Assembly (NCBI RefSeq): GCF_900143025.1
Contig: NZ_FRCT01000013.1
Span: 1 to 64,000 of the forward strand
Direction of reading: 5' to 3'
Source of the DNA: Ruminococcus flavefaciens
Lineage (GTDB): Bacteria; Bacillota; Clostridia; Oscillospirales; Ruminococcaceae
DNA length: 64,000 bases
This document shows positions 7,576 through 16,183 of this stretch, piece after piece; the stretch's first letter is position 1; each line of letters opens with the position of its first letter. The notes below the pieces were generated by a model that saw only the letters and a program-made list of their open reading frames with translations, made no database searches and had not been told where the DNA came from. The translations under genes and the position numbers were made by a program.

Positions 7576-9225
7576 ATGAAAAAGTTTTTATCAACATTAC
7601 TCTCGGCGGCTATGACCGTTTCAGCCATAGCTTGCGTACCATGCAGTGCGGCTGAAAAGATAACAGCTGCGTCGGACAAGTCGGGAATGGTGATTTTTGG
7701 CGACAGCATTGCAACAGGCTATACAATGAAGGGAAATGTAGCTCACAACTATGGCGAGATATGCGGCGATTATCTTGGCTGCAAGGTGTCAAACTACGCA
7801 GTAGTAGGCGATACTACAGATGATATGCTCGGACGCATAGACAAGCTTTCAGCTGAGCAGAAAAAGAATATTTCCGATGCGGAATATGTTGTTATTTCCA
7901 TAGGCGGAAATGATATCATGCAGTATATCGCAAAGGCACTTGTGGATTTTGCGTTATCAAAGACTGATAATAACTTTTTCAATGAAGGCTATACAGCAGC
8001 AGATATCCCGAAAAATCCTACTATGTCCACACTTACAAAGGTACTGAATATAAACAGTATCCTTTCATACGCAAACAGCGGTATCAGAGCGCAGATAGAG
8101 CTCTCTACACTTTTCGGCAATATCGGAAGCAATCTCAGCTTTAAAAATAAGACCTACGAGGGATATATCGAAACCCATATTATCCCTAATATAGAAACTG
8201 CTGCGGATAAGATAAAGGCTGTAAATCCAGATGCAAAGATAATGGTTCAGACTATTTATCAGCCTATCCAGTTTGAGCCCACATATATCGAGAAGACATA
8301 CGGCAAGAAGTCTAACAATGCGACCTTTATCAGCCTTTTAAGATCTCAGATGGAAACTGTAATGGGAAGCTATTCAGATCAGATAAATGCTGTTGACGGC
8401 ATTGATGTCGTTGATGTAAAGACAGAGTTCACAGCTTATGAGGGCGATCTTTCGACAGATACTCCGGGTAATGCAAACTACTTTGTAGATGTTCAGACAG
8501 GCGGACTCTCCACTATGGACGTTCACCCGAACCAGAAGGGACATCTCGCTATTGCGGCAGCTATTCTCAATAAGATAGGCAAGCTCCACGTTGATGACGG
8601 CCTTCTCACAGAAGTATACAACGGTATCAGCGACAAGGACAAGTATCCTGCAATAGCTTATGCAACATATAAGAAGGTAGCAGGTGAAAAGCCGACACCT
8701 ACAACAACTACTACATCAAAAACTACTACTACCACCACAACTACATCGACTACAACAAAGAAGCCAACAACTACAACAACGACTTCAAAGACAACTACTA
8801 CAACATCTAAGCCTACAACAACAACTACTACATCTAAGACCACAACTACTACTTCAAAGCCAACTACTACCACAACATCAAAGACTACAACAACTACAAA
8901 AAAGACAACAACTTCTACTACAACAACAAAGCCTGTTACTACAACTACAACAACACAGCCTGCTAATATAAAGCTGGGCGATATAAACAACGACGGATTT
9001 GTTGATTCCGTAGATGCTTCAGGTATCCTTGCCGAGTACGCAAGACTTTCATCAAACAATGCAAAGGGCAAGTTCAGCGAAACTCAGCAGAAGGCTGCCG
9101 ATGTTGACAAGAACGGTCTTATAGACTCTGTTGACGCTTCAAGGGTACTTGCTTACTATGCTTACATTTCAAACACAACAGATGCAAAGTCAATTGAGGA
9201 GTTCATAAAAACTCGTAAAAAGTGA
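7576..9225 (+). CDS. Cellulosomal SGNH/GDSL hydrolase with Thr-rich linker and dockerin
   Basis: This is a secreted 549-residue protein. Signal peptide at about 1-26. The SGNH esterase domain spans about 35-350: block I FGDSIATGY (nucleophile Ser44), the Gly block NYAVVGDT, block III SIGGND, and block V DVHPNQKGH (Asp315/His317). A roughly 90-residue linker of nearly pure Thr/Ser/Lys/Pro follows. The C-terminal dockerin at about 467-549 has two calcium-loop repeats (DINNDGFVDSVDAS, DVDKNGLIDSVDAS). It probably removes acetyl or feruloyl esters from plant polysaccharide while docked on a scaffoldin; the substrate is inferred only. It has its own promoter. Confidence 0.92.
   Translation: MKKFLSTLLSAAMTVSAIACVPCSAAEKITAASDKSGMVIFGDSIATGYTMKGNVAHNYGEICGDYLGCKVSNYAVVGDTTDDMLGRIDKLSAEQKKNISDAEYVVISIGGNDIMQYIAKALVDFALSKTDNNFFNEGYTAADIPKNPTMSTLTKVLNINSILSYANSGIRAQIELSTLFGNIGSNLSFKNKTYEGYIETHIIPNIETAADKIKAVNPDAKIMVQTIYQPIQFEPTYIEKTYGKKSNNATFISLLRSQMETVMGSYSDQINAVDGIDVVDVKTEFTAYEGDLSTDTPGNANYFVDVQTGGLSTMDVHPNQKGHLAIAAAILNKIGKLHVDDGLLTEVYNGISDKDKYPAIAYATYKKVAGEKPTPTTTTTSKTTTTTTTTSTTTKKPTTTTTTSKTTTTTSKPTTTTTTSKTTTTTSKPTTTTTSKTTTTTKKTTTSTTTTKPVTTTTTTQPANIKLGDINNDGFVDSVDASGILAEYARLSSNNAKGKFSETQQKAADVDKNGLIDSVDASRVLAYYAYISNTTDAKSIEEFIKTRKK
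8694..8955 (+). repeat. Low-complexity ACA/ACT (Thr codon) repeat encoding the esterase linker
   Basis: About 260 bp of degenerate ACA/ACT/ACC triplets with interspersed TCA/TCT AAA/AAG. It encodes blocks such as TTTTTTSKTTTTTSKP. It is prone to slippage, so length may vary between strains. Confidence 0.85.
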
Positions 9226-9236
9226 ATACAACGACA

Positions 9237-9258
9237 GCGGACAGGCAAAACTGTCCGC
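9237..9258 (+). terminator. Hairpin between the esterase and the diacylglycerol-kinase-like gene
   Basis: A GCGGACAG / CTGTCCGC 8-bp stem with a GCAAAA loop sits 12 bp past the stop. It has no T-run, so it may be a weak terminator or processing hairpin. Confidence 0.5.
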
Positions 9259-9281
9259 ATCGTCATATAGGGAGAATATAA

Positions 9282-10205
9282 ATGAAGAAAATTTATTTTA
9301 TAGTAAATCTTGTTGCAGGCAAGGCTGTCATCAGCAAGAAGCTGGGGAAAATAATCGACGAATTCGTAAAAAACGGATATGAAGTTACCGTGCATACCAC
9401 GCAGAGCGGTGATGATGCCGTGGAGCAGGCTGTTTACGCCTGTGAGAACGGCTTTGACAAGCTTGTAGTGGCAGGCGGCGACGGAACATTAAGTCAGTGC
9501 CTTCAAGGGGTAATGGGCAGTAACAGAAGGATACCTATAGGCTATGTACCTGCGGGCTCTACAAATGATTTTGCAAAGAGTCTGGGTATACCCTCCGACC
9601 AGCTGAAAGCAGCAGTGGTCGCTGCTCAGGGAGAGCCTGTATTTTGCGACGTAGGCGGCTTCAATGACAGATACTTCTCGTATGTGGCTGCCTTCGGAGC
9701 TTTTACAAATATAACCTACGAGACCTCTCAGAAAGTCAAGAATGTGTTCGGACACGCTGCGTATATCGCAGACGGCGCAAAGGAGCTTGGTCACATAAAG
9801 GCAAAGCCTATGCGCATAGAATACGAGGATATGGTCATAGAGGGGGATTTCGTATACGGCATGGTCACAAATACCTCTTCCGTTGCGGGAATGATAAAAA
9901 TGAAGGATTTCCTGCTCGATGACGGTATTTTCGAGGTGACTCTCATAAGAAAGCCGCGAAATCCTGCGGAGCTTGGAAAGACTGCTCTTTCACTTTTGAA
10001 GAATGATATGACGGATAAGAACATTATCTTTTTCCGCACGAACAAGGTGACTATAACCAATCTTTCCGACGAGCCGTTCTCATGGACAAGGGACGGCGAA
10101 TACGGCGGCGAAGAAATAGTGAACAGTTTCTGCTGCCATAAAAAAGCAGTGCCGTTCGTGGTGGCAGATAAAGAAAAACTTCCCTTTGAAAAGGAATTGG
10201 TATGA
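9282..10205 (+). CDS. Diacylglycerol/sphingosine kinase-family lipid kinase
   Basis: This is a 307-residue DagK/YegS-type lipid kinase. The N-terminus (IYFIVNLVAGKAV) is the family's nucleotide-fold start. The glycine-rich VVAGGDGTLSQCL motif at about 66-78 and PAGSTNDFAKSL at about 92-103 are the catalytic signatures. Length matches DgkB, which recycles diacylglycerol to phosphatidate during lipid and lipoteichoic-acid turnover. AGGGAG precedes the ATG. Its stop overlaps the start of holB (ATGA), so the two are translationally coupled. Confidence 0.9.
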   Translation: MKKIYFIVNLVAGKAVISKKLGKIIDEFVKNGYEVTVHTTQSGDDAVEQAVYACENGFDKLVVAGGDGTLSQCLQGVMGSNRRIPIGYVPAGSTNDFAKSLGIPSDQLKAAVVAAQGEPVFCDVGGFNDRYFSYVAAFGAFTNITYETSQKVKNVFGHAAYIADGAKELGHIKAKPMRIEYEDMVIEGDFVYGMVTNTSSVAGMIKMKDFLLDDGIFEVTLIRKPRNPAELGKTALSLLKNDMTDKNIIFFRTNKVTITNLSDEPFSWTRDGEYGGEEIVNSFCCHKKAVPFVVADKEKLPFEKELV

Positions 10206-11185
10206 AAAAAATCTATGGAAACAAGCAGCTCCTTGATACTCTTGCAGGAATGGCTTCAAGCGGCAGGACTGCACATTCTCTGCTTATATGCGGAGAAAAG
10301 GGCAGCGGCAGGAAGCTTATGGCGCGGTACTATACGCAGTCGCTTATGTGCAGCTCTCCTGTAGACGGAAAGCCCTGCGGAGTATGCAATGCCTGCATGA
10401 ATATAGAAAAGGGGATACACCCCGATGTGATCTTTCCTGAAAAATCAGGCAAGCTCAATAATTTCAAGGTCGAAACCGCAAGAGATGTAATAGCAGATGC
10501 ATACGTAAAGCCCAATAACAGCAGCGGCTGCAAGGTGTATATTTTCGAGGACTGCCACAACGTTGACACAAGAACTCAGAACTCTCTGCTGAAGCTTATA
10601 GAAGAACCGCCTGATTACGCATATTTCATATTTACCTGCGGTTCAAAGTCGGAATTCCTGCCCACTATCATTTCCCGATGCGTGTGCTTCAATACCTCGC
10701 CATGCACTGAGGAGGAGGCTGCGCAGGCACTTGCCGAAAGCGGCTATGAGCCCGATGACATACGCAGGGCTGTGGAATGTTTTCACGGCTGTATAGGTAT
10801 GTGTGAGCATTATATAACAGATGAGGAACTGAGAAAGCGTGTGGATTTGACAAAAGCACTCGCAGATAGTATAATAAAAAAAGATGAGTACGCTCTCAGC
10901 GTGGGATTATTCTCCCTCGGACGGGAACGAGATGACGTAAGAGAGGTGCTTTCTATGCTCGACAAGCTTATGCGTGATGCAGCAGTGCTTGGAAAGGACG
11001 CAAACGGCCAGACTATAGGCTGTAACCGTGAGACCGCAGCAAGACTTTCGGAGCTTCTCACCGCAGGTCAGTCTGCAAAGATACATTCATGCATTGAAAA
11101 GGCGTGGGGCGCAGTCGAGAGCAATGTAAGTATACCGCTGGTGCTGACAGCACTGTGCGCTGAGATAATGGATATCGCAGGATAG
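10202..11185 (+). CDS. holB: DNA polymerase III delta-prime-like clamp-loader subunit
   Basis: This 327-residue AAA+ protein belongs to the clamp loader that places the beta clamp on DNA. Seen: the P-loop ICGEKGSGRKLMAR at about 24-37 (a relaxed Walker A), a zinc-binding cluster C-x8-C-x2-C-x2-C (about 50-64), FEDCHNVDTRTQNSLLKLIEEPP (the Walker B region and following helix), and TIISRC (the SRC motif, about 158-163). It follows the lipid kinase by a 4-bp overlap and leads to ricT after 20 bp, the usual Firmicutes order holB-yaaT. Confidence 0.9.
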   Translation: MKKIYGNKQLLDTLAGMASSGRTAHSLLICGEKGSGRKLMARYYTQSLMCSSPVDGKPCGVCNACMNIEKGIHPDVIFPEKSGKLNNFKVETARDVIADAYVKPNNSSGCKVYIFEDCHNVDTRTQNSLLKLIEEPPDYAYFIFTCGSKSEFLPTIISRCVCFNTSPCTEEEAAQALAESGYEPDDIRRAVECFHGCIGMCEHYITDEELRKRVDLTKALADSIIKKDEYALSVGLFSLGRERDDVREVLSMLDKLMRDAAVLGKDANGQTIGCNRETAARLSELLTAGQSAKIHSCIEKAWGAVESNVSIPLVLTALCAEIMDIAG

Positions 11186-11205
11186 ACCATAGTTAGGAGC
11201 TTTCT

Positions 11206-12072
11206 ATGAAGGAAATAGTCGGAGTACGCTTTAAAAGTGTTGGAAAAATATATTATTTCTCACCCGGAGATATACAGGCACAGGTGGGAGACCATGCAAT
11301 AGTCGAGACAGTCCGCGGAGTTGAGTGCGGAGAGGTAGTTATTGCTAATCGTCAGATAGAGGACGAAATGATATCGTCGCCGCTGAAGCCTATTATAAGG
11401 CTTGCAGACAGCAACGATATGAAAATAGTTGAAAAAAACAAGCAGCGTGAAAAGGACGCTTTCAAGATATGCGAGGAGAAAATTGCATTCCGCAAGCTCA
11501 GTATGAAGCTTGTAGATGTTGAGTGTACATTCGATAACAATAAGCTCCTCTTTTACTTTACAGCCGAGAACCGTGTTGACTTCCGTGAACTGGTAAAGGA
11601 CCTTGCGGCTGTATTCAGAACAAGAATAGAGCTACGTCAGATAGGCGTGAGAGATGAAGCCAAGATACTTGGCGGTCTGGGCATCTGCGGCAGAGAATTC
11701 TGCTGTAAGGGCTATATGGGCGATTTCCAGCCTGTATCTATCAAAATGGCTAAGGAGCAGGGACTTTCCCTCAATCCTACAAAGATTTCAGGTACCTGCG
11801 GAAGGCTTATGTGCTGTCTCAAAAACGAGCAGAACGCTTATGAGGAGCTTCTGAAGATAACTCCTAAGATAGGCGCTATCGTAGTTACTCCCGACGGCGA
11901 CAAGGGCAGAGTCGAGGACGTAAACCTTATCACAGGAAAGCTCCGCGTAAAGACCGACAAATCGGAAGTGCCCGTAACTCTTGACAGGAGCGAGGTAAAG
12001 CTCCTGAAGGACGCTGAGATAAAGATAAACCGTGAGGAAATGAAGGCACTGAAAAGCCTTGAGGATAAATAA
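11206..12072 (+). CDS. ricT: PSP1/YaaT family protein (RicT)
   Basis: This 288-residue protein carries the PSP1 domain. N-terminal: VGVRFKSVGKIYYFSPGDI. The conserved cysteine region at about 160-205 contains GICGREFCCKGYM and GTCGRLMCCLKNE. In Bacillus, YaaT (RicT) with YlbF and YmcA forms an Fe-S complex that controls RNase Y, mRNA maturation, Spo0A activation and biofilm; the cysteines are needed for its clusters. It sits after holB, as in Bacillus. Its last base overlaps the queH start. Confidence 0.93.
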   Translation: MKEIVGVRFKSVGKIYYFSPGDIQAQVGDHAIVETVRGVECGEVVIANRQIEDEMISSPLKPIIRLADSNDMKIVEKNKQREKDAFKICEEKIAFRKLSMKLVDVECTFDNNKLLFYFTAENRVDFRELVKDLAAVFRTRIELRQIGVRDEAKILGGLGICGREFCCKGYMGDFQPVSIKMAKEQGLSLNPTKISGTCGRLMCCLKNEQNAYEELLKITPKIGAIVVTPDGDKGRVEDVNLITGKLRVKTDKSEVPVTLDRSEVKLLKDAEIKINREEMKALKSLEDK

Positions 12073-12683
12073 TGAACGCACAGCCTAAGACCAATTACGG
12101 TCTGCTTCTGGATAAGAAGCTTGCAGAGCTCGAAAAGAGCGGCGAGAGACCGCTTTTGCTGCTCCATGCCTGCTGTGCGCCTTGCAGCAGCCATACACTT
12201 ACAGTATTGGAGAAATACTTTCGTATAACGCTGTATTTCTGCAATCCCAACATAGCTCCCGAGGAGGAGTTCACATTCAGGTATGAGGAGCTTAAAAGGC
12301 TGGTGGGGGAAATGGGGCTTGATATACCTATCATTGAAGAGCCCTATGACCCGACTCCCTTTTATGAGCTTGCAAAGGGGCTTGAAGACCTTCCCGAGCG
12401 CGGTGAGCGCTGTCAGAGGTGCATAGAGTACCGACTCCGCAAGGCAGGAGCAAAGGCTAAGGAGCTTGGCTGCGACTTTTTTACAACTACCCTTACTATC
12501 AGCCCCCATAAGGACTGCGCCTTTATCAACGAGTGCGGAGCCCGTTTGCAGGAGGAGTGCGGAGTACCGTATCTCTTCTCCGATTTCAAGAAGCATGAGG
12601 GCTATAAACATTCGATAGAGCTGTCAAGGCAGTATAATCTGTATCGGCAGAATTACTGCGGCTGCGTTTTTAGTAAAAAGTAG
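12072..12683 (+). CDS. queH: Epoxyqueuosine reductase QueH
   Basis: This 203-residue enzyme performs the last step of queuosine tRNA modification, reducing epoxyqueuosine to queuosine. It shows the QueH (formerly DUF208) signatures: HACCAPCSSH near residue 34, RCQRCIEYRL near 115, SPHKDC, and the C-terminal NYCGCVFS; the cysteine pairs bind the metal/Fe-S centre. The ATG overlaps the ricT stop (TAATG), giving translational coupling. Confidence 0.93.
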   Translation: MNAQPKTNYGLLLDKKLAELEKSGERPLLLLHACCAPCSSHTLTVLEKYFRITLYFCNPNIAPEEEFTFRYEELKRLVGEMGLDIPIIEEPYDPTPFYELAKGLEDLPERGERCQRCIEYRLRKAGAKAKELGCDFFTTTLTISPHKDCAFINECGARLQEECGVPYLFSDFKKHEGYKHSIELSRQYNLYRQNYCGCVFSKK

Positions 12684-12705
12684 GGGACGGCGTCCTCGAC
12701 GTCCC
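12681..12705. repeat. REP-like palindrome (GGGGACGGCGTCC family)
   Basis: TAGGGGACGGCGTCCTCGAC followed by GTCCC lies at the 3' end of queH. The same unit appears at 20463 and, altered, at several other intergenic sites in the window. Confidence 0.65.
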
Positions 12706-12722
12706 GTGTATGGGCGAGCATT

Positions 12723-12851
12723 TTAATTCGGAATTAGGAATTCGGAATTCGGAATTAATGGTGTCGGCTTCGCCGATAAATTGAAATGATATTCTTAAAA
12801 TCCATCGCCGTGAGGCGATACATCAATTCCTAATTACGAATTCCGAATTAA
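12723..12851. repeat. MITE-like palindromic element with AATTCGGAATT ends
   Basis: This is a 129-bp element. The left end TTAATTCGGAATT (12723-12735) and right end AATTCCGAATTAA (12839-12851) are perfect inverted repeats, each followed by more GGAATT/AATTCC units. Inside are two small hairpins (GTCGGCTTCGCCGAT and ATCGCCGTGAGGCGAT). No reading frame. It resembles a miniature element or extragenic palindrome. Confidence 0.75.
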
Positions 12852-12864
12852 ACAGGTACATATT

Positions 12865-13329
12865 ATGAACAGCTTTTTCATATACGAAATGGAATACACA
12901 GGCAGCAGTTTCGAGACAGACGAGCTTGAAATGCTGCCCTTTTACGATGATTATTACAGTCAGTATGAGCAAGTGTACAATGAGTGCTTTTACGATATGC
13001 GGAAAGCTCTGGATATCGAGCCATATGATTTCTATTCCGATATCAGACAGATGAACGGAAAGAAGGAAAATATCTTTCTGCTCATGGAGGGCGAAACTAT
13101 CATCGGCAGCGTAGGCTGCTTCGGTGCGGAAATTGATGACCTGATAGTGAATAGGAAGTATCATGGCAGGGGATACGGTAAGCAGCTGCTCATATGGGCG
13201 ATAGGGCATATCAGAGAATATACCGGCGAGCCTATAACGCTCCATGTGGCTGAATGGAATAAAAGAGCGGTTGAATTATACACGCATAACGGCTTTGTGA
13301 TAAAAAACAAGGAGCTTATAAGCCGTTAA
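12865..13329 (+). CDS. GNAT family N-acetyltransferase
   Basis: This 154-residue protein has a GNAT domain in its second half: the acceptor-side strands at about 65-95 (IFLLMEGETIIGSVGCFG), then the acetyl-CoA pyrophosphate loop RKYHGRGYGKQLL (Q/RxxGxG/A pattern), and the NKRAVELYTHNGFV C-terminal motif. The substrate is unknown. ATG at 12865 follows the palindromic element directly, so its promoter may lie inside or before that element. Confidence 0.85.
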   Translation: MNSFFIYEMEYTGSSFETDELEMLPFYDDYYSQYEQVYNECFYDMRKALDIEPYDFYSDIRQMNGKKENIFLLMEGETIIGSVGCFGAEIDDLIVNRKYHGRGYGKQLLIWAIGHIREYTGEPITLHVAEWNKRAVELYTHNGFVIKNKELISR

Positions 13330-13354
13330 AGTCTGACGTGCATTATGCTTTTTG

Positions 13355-13416
13355 TAAAAGGGCTGAAATGAGCTGTTTTTCAACGGAAAAACATTGAATA
13401 TTGGAAAAATTAATTT
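13355..13416 (+). repeat. Dispersed ~65-bp intergenic repeat, copy A
   Basis: It contains the core TTTTTCAACGGAAAAACATT flanked by an AAAGGGC block upstream and A/T-rich sequence downstream. It matches copies at 28266-28334 and (inverted) 57851-57916. The core folds as a small hairpin. Confidence 0.6.
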
Positions 13417-13467
13417 TGAATTCTATGTTTTGAACAAAAAACAGAACACATATTTGTTGACTATTGA

Positions 13468-13484
13468 GGGCGGATAGTATCCAC
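13468..13484. repeat. REP-like palindrome, GGCGGATAnTATCC type
   Basis: GGGCGGATAGTATCCAC is a variant of the GGCGGATATTATCCGCC unit seen at 18578, 23520 and 35090. It lies just before the ribosome site of the next gene. Confidence 0.5.
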
Positions 13485-13503
13485 CTGTATAAGAGGTGAA
13501 CAG

Positions 13504-13734
13504 ATGATGGATAAATTTACTTTTCAGATTATTCTTTGCGGTATAGGTTACATAATAATATGGTTTGGGATATATTTCCTTTGTGCGAAAGCGCATATCC
13601 GAAGAGCAGAGGAAAACAATGAAGAACCCGATCTAAAAAGATTAAGGATATGTTTTATCGTTTCATGGCTGATAATTCATTCTTTTTTTGTGTGGCTCGG
13701 TATTGAGCTGACTAAATGGGGCGGACCGGATTAA
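13504..13734 (+). CDS. Small two-helix membrane protein
   Basis: This 76-residue protein has hydrophobic helices at about 5-26 and 50-68 and a charged loop between them (RRAEENNEEPDLKRLR). AGAGGTG lies 6 nt before the ATG, a good ribosome site. It is unrecognised. It is followed 20 bp later by the YbaK gene and may share its transcript. Confidence 0.6.
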   Translation: MMDKFTFQIILCGIGYIIIWFGIYFLCAKAHIRRAEENNEEPDLKRLRICFIVSWLIIHSFFVWLGIELTKWGGPD

Positions 13735-13756
13735 TAAAGTTTCAGGAGTGAAGATA

Positions 13757-14233
13757 ATGGGAAAAGAACTAAAAACAAACGCTATGCGTTTTCTTGATAA
13801 AAGCAAGATAGAATATACGGTGCAGACCTATGAGTGCGACGAGTTCATAGACGGTATACACACCGCCGAAAAGCTGGGACAGCCTTTGGAGGAGACCTTC
13901 AAGACCTTAGTTGCACAGGGTAAGAGCGGAAACTATTTCTGCTTCCTTATACCTGTAGCACTGGAGCTTGATATGAAAAAGGCTGCAAAGAGCGTAGGAG
14001 AGAAGTCCGTGGAGCTTATCCACGTAAAGGACATAACGAAAATAACAGGCTATGTCCGCGGCGGCTGCACTCCTATCGGCATGAAGAAGCAGTTTATGAC
14101 GGTGGTGCATAACAGTGCGGAGAGCCTGCCTCTTTTCTTCATCAGCGGTGGACGCATAGGCGTACAGATACATCTTTCACCGCAGGAGCTGGTGAAGGCT
14201 ATACGCGGTAAATTCGAGGATATTATCCTCTGA
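13757..14233 (+). CDS. ybaK: Cys-tRNA(Pro) deacylase, YbaK/EbsC family
   Basis: This 158-residue editing protein hydrolyses Cys-tRNA(Pro), and possibly other mischarged tRNAs. It shows the YbaK signatures: ETFKTLV with the catalytic Lys at about 48, GYVRGGCTPIGMKK at about 98-111, and ISGGRIGVQIHLSP near the C-terminus. ATG at 13757 has AGGAG 8 nt upstream; a GTG at 13748 overlaps that ribosome site and is unlikely. Confidence 0.92.
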   Translation: MGKELKTNAMRFLDKSKIEYTVQTYECDEFIDGIHTAEKLGQPLEETFKTLVAQGKSGNYFCFLIPVALELDMKKAAKSVGEKSVELIHVKDITKITGYVRGGCTPIGMKKQFMTVVHNSAESLPLFFISGGRIGVQIHLSPQELVKAIRGKFEDIIL

Positions 14234-14267
14234 TCCTATGTGATGTTGCTCTGAAGGGAGGCGGAAT

Positions 14268-16052
14268 ATGAGCAGTGATCTCATAAGCGAAAGATCATAC
14301 AGTGTCGGCAGAGTAGTCGTAGACAAAAGCTTCCATACCCAGAGCGGAGATGAAGCTTTTTTTACATTTTTCGGAAATGATGTTACATATTCCATAAGGC
14401 GTACCATAGACGATGAGGACTTTCCGCGGCTGGTCGAATGTATAGAGAATACGGCGGCAGGAGAGGTGCGCAGGACTGTGATACGCATGAAGGGCGTAAG
14501 CGGTGAATACCGCTGGATACTTGCGGCGGTAAGGTTTTTCGGCGCAGGTGAGAGCGAGCCCCTTTACTCTATAACCTTCAGTGATGTGCTGTCGCTAGAG
14601 TCCCTTGCGTACAGCCGCGAGAGCAAGGCTTGCGAATACCGCAGCGTACTCAGCCTTATTTCCGATCTTGCCTTTGAGTACAGCTTTGAGACTAAGCGCA
14701 TACGGATATATATGTTCGATTGCTTCCGCGAGATAGTCCTCATGGACGAGGAGCTTGAAAAATGGCGCAGAAACGCTGTGGAAGCAGGCTATGTCCTCAC
14801 AAGATACATCGAGACCTTCACCGCTCTTTGCAGGGATATCACAAGCGGAGTCTACCGCTTTGATCATGAGCTTGAAACGTCGATGTTCACAGAGGGCAAG
14901 ACCCGTGAGACCTGTCTTTTCAGGGGAATGACGCGTTATGATATGCCTGATGTGAAAAGGGTCAGCGGTATTATTTCCGTGGTGAATTCGCGCAGCAGGA
15001 CAAAGGACGTAAACCTTGCGCTTGAAGCAAACAAGGACTCTCTTTCGGGACTTCTCAACAAGCGTGCGGTAACTGCCTTTACGCAGGAGATACTTGCGGA
15101 AAAGCCTGCCTATAAAGTAAATCTTGTGATACTGGATATCGACAATTTCACTGATATAAACGGAGGCTATGGACATCTTTTCGGCGATGAGGTCATATAC
15201 AAGGTGGCTTCTGTGATAAGGTCGGCAATAGGTTCGCGCGGTATTGCAGGAAGAATAAGCGGAAGCGGCTTCCTCATAGTCCTTGAAAATACCCGTGACG
15301 AGGAGGACTTGCGAGGAATTCTCCGAGCTATAAGGACGAATACGGAGTTCGCATTTGCGGACAGGTCGGACAAGATACACCTGACCTGTTCAATGGGCGT
15401 GGCTACATATCCTGTTGACAGCGAAAGCTATGACGAGCTTTTCATGCAGGCGGACAAAGCCCTGTATATCGCTAAGGAAAAGGGTCAGAACCGCTATGTT
15501 ATCTACGACGTGGACAAGCACGGTCCTGTTGAAAAGGACATGGAGAACAAGATAGCCTTCCTCAGCGGAAAGGGCGAAGCGTCGAAAAAGCTTAGCTTTG
15601 TCAGCGGACTTGCGGAAAATCTCGTTCTGGGCAGGATACCCGATATATCGGTGCTTATCGAGCAGGTACGCTCACAGTTCGGCATAGACGATATATGCGT
15701 ATTTTCGGGCGGCGATATGGGACTTATGCTAAGCTGCGGAAATGCCGCATCAAAAAATGCATCATATCTTCTCGAAAATAACTATACCGACCGTTTTTCG
15801 GGGGACGGTATATTCGTCATCGACAACGTAAACGAGCTTGAAGGACGCGATGACAATGCCTTTGCGAAGCTTACCGAGCAGAATATAGGGGGCGCGGTAC
15901 AGTACCTCATAACCGAGGACAGCATGATAAAGGGCATGATATCTTTCTGTTATATAGGAAGGTTCAAGAAATGGTCTGTGGCAGATATAAATTATTTTGC
16001 CGTTATAGGAAGGGCTATATCCGCACTTCTCAAAAAACAGGCATATATATGA
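14268..16052 (+). CDS. Degenerate GGDEF-domain protein with PAS-like and C-terminal GAF-like regions
   Basis: This 594-residue cytoplasmic protein has no membrane helix. Residues 1-110 look PAS-like (SGEYRWILAAVRFF). A second sensor-like part spans about 120-250, then the GGDEF fold at about 265-425 (LVILDIDNFTDINGGYGHLFGDEV), and a GAF-like tail at about 440-590. The signature loop reads SGSGF where an active diguanylate cyclase has GGDEF, so both catalytic acidic residues are gone and it is probably a pseudo-cyclase. The metal-binding Asp of VILDIDNF is kept. It may bind GTP or act through protein contacts. GGGAGG precedes the ATG. Confidence 0.85.
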   Translation: MSSDLISERSYSVGRVVVDKSFHTQSGDEAFFTFFGNDVTYSIRRTIDDEDFPRLVECIENTAAGEVRRTVIRMKGVSGEYRWILAAVRFFGAGESEPLYSITFSDVLSLESLAYSRESKACEYRSVLSLISDLAFEYSFETKRIRIYMFDCFREIVLMDEELEKWRRNAVEAGYVLTRYIETFTALCRDITSGVYRFDHELETSMFTEGKTRETCLFRGMTRYDMPDVKRVSGIISVVNSRSRTKDVNLALEANKDSLSGLLNKRAVTAFTQEILAEKPAYKVNLVILDIDNFTDINGGYGHLFGDEVIYKVASVIRSAIGSRGIAGRISGSGFLIVLENTRDEEDLRGILRAIRTNTEFAFADRSDKIHLTCSMGVATYPVDSESYDELFMQADKALYIAKEKGQNRYVIYDVDKHGPVEKDMENKIAFLSGKGEASKKLSFVSGLAENLVLGRIPDISVLIEQVRSQFGIDDICVFSGGDMGLMLSCGNAASKNASYLLENNYTDRFSGDGIFVIDNVNELEGRDDNAFAKLTEQNIGGAVQYLITEDSMIKGMISFCYIGRFKKWSVADINYFAVIGRAISALLKKQAYI

Positions 16053-16183
16053 TTTTATTGGGGATTACTTACTAAAACAGAACGCTGTATTTGTGTAGAC
16101 ATACGAAATTTTTTCAAAAGTGCAACGAAATGGCTTTCTGAAGCGACTTATATAGTAGAAAACTATTTTATTGGGGTGATCTT

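Noticed and set aside
8658-9071. Val-rich 137-codon frame on the minus strand and a Gln/Leu-rich frame on the plus strand
   Set aside because: Both are shadows of the repetitive Thr-codon linker of the SGNH esterase; such repeats keep several frames open.
11838-12611. 257-codon minus-strand frame
   Set aside because: It lies antisense to ricT and queH, whose products are clearly recognised, and shows no ribosome site or family motif.
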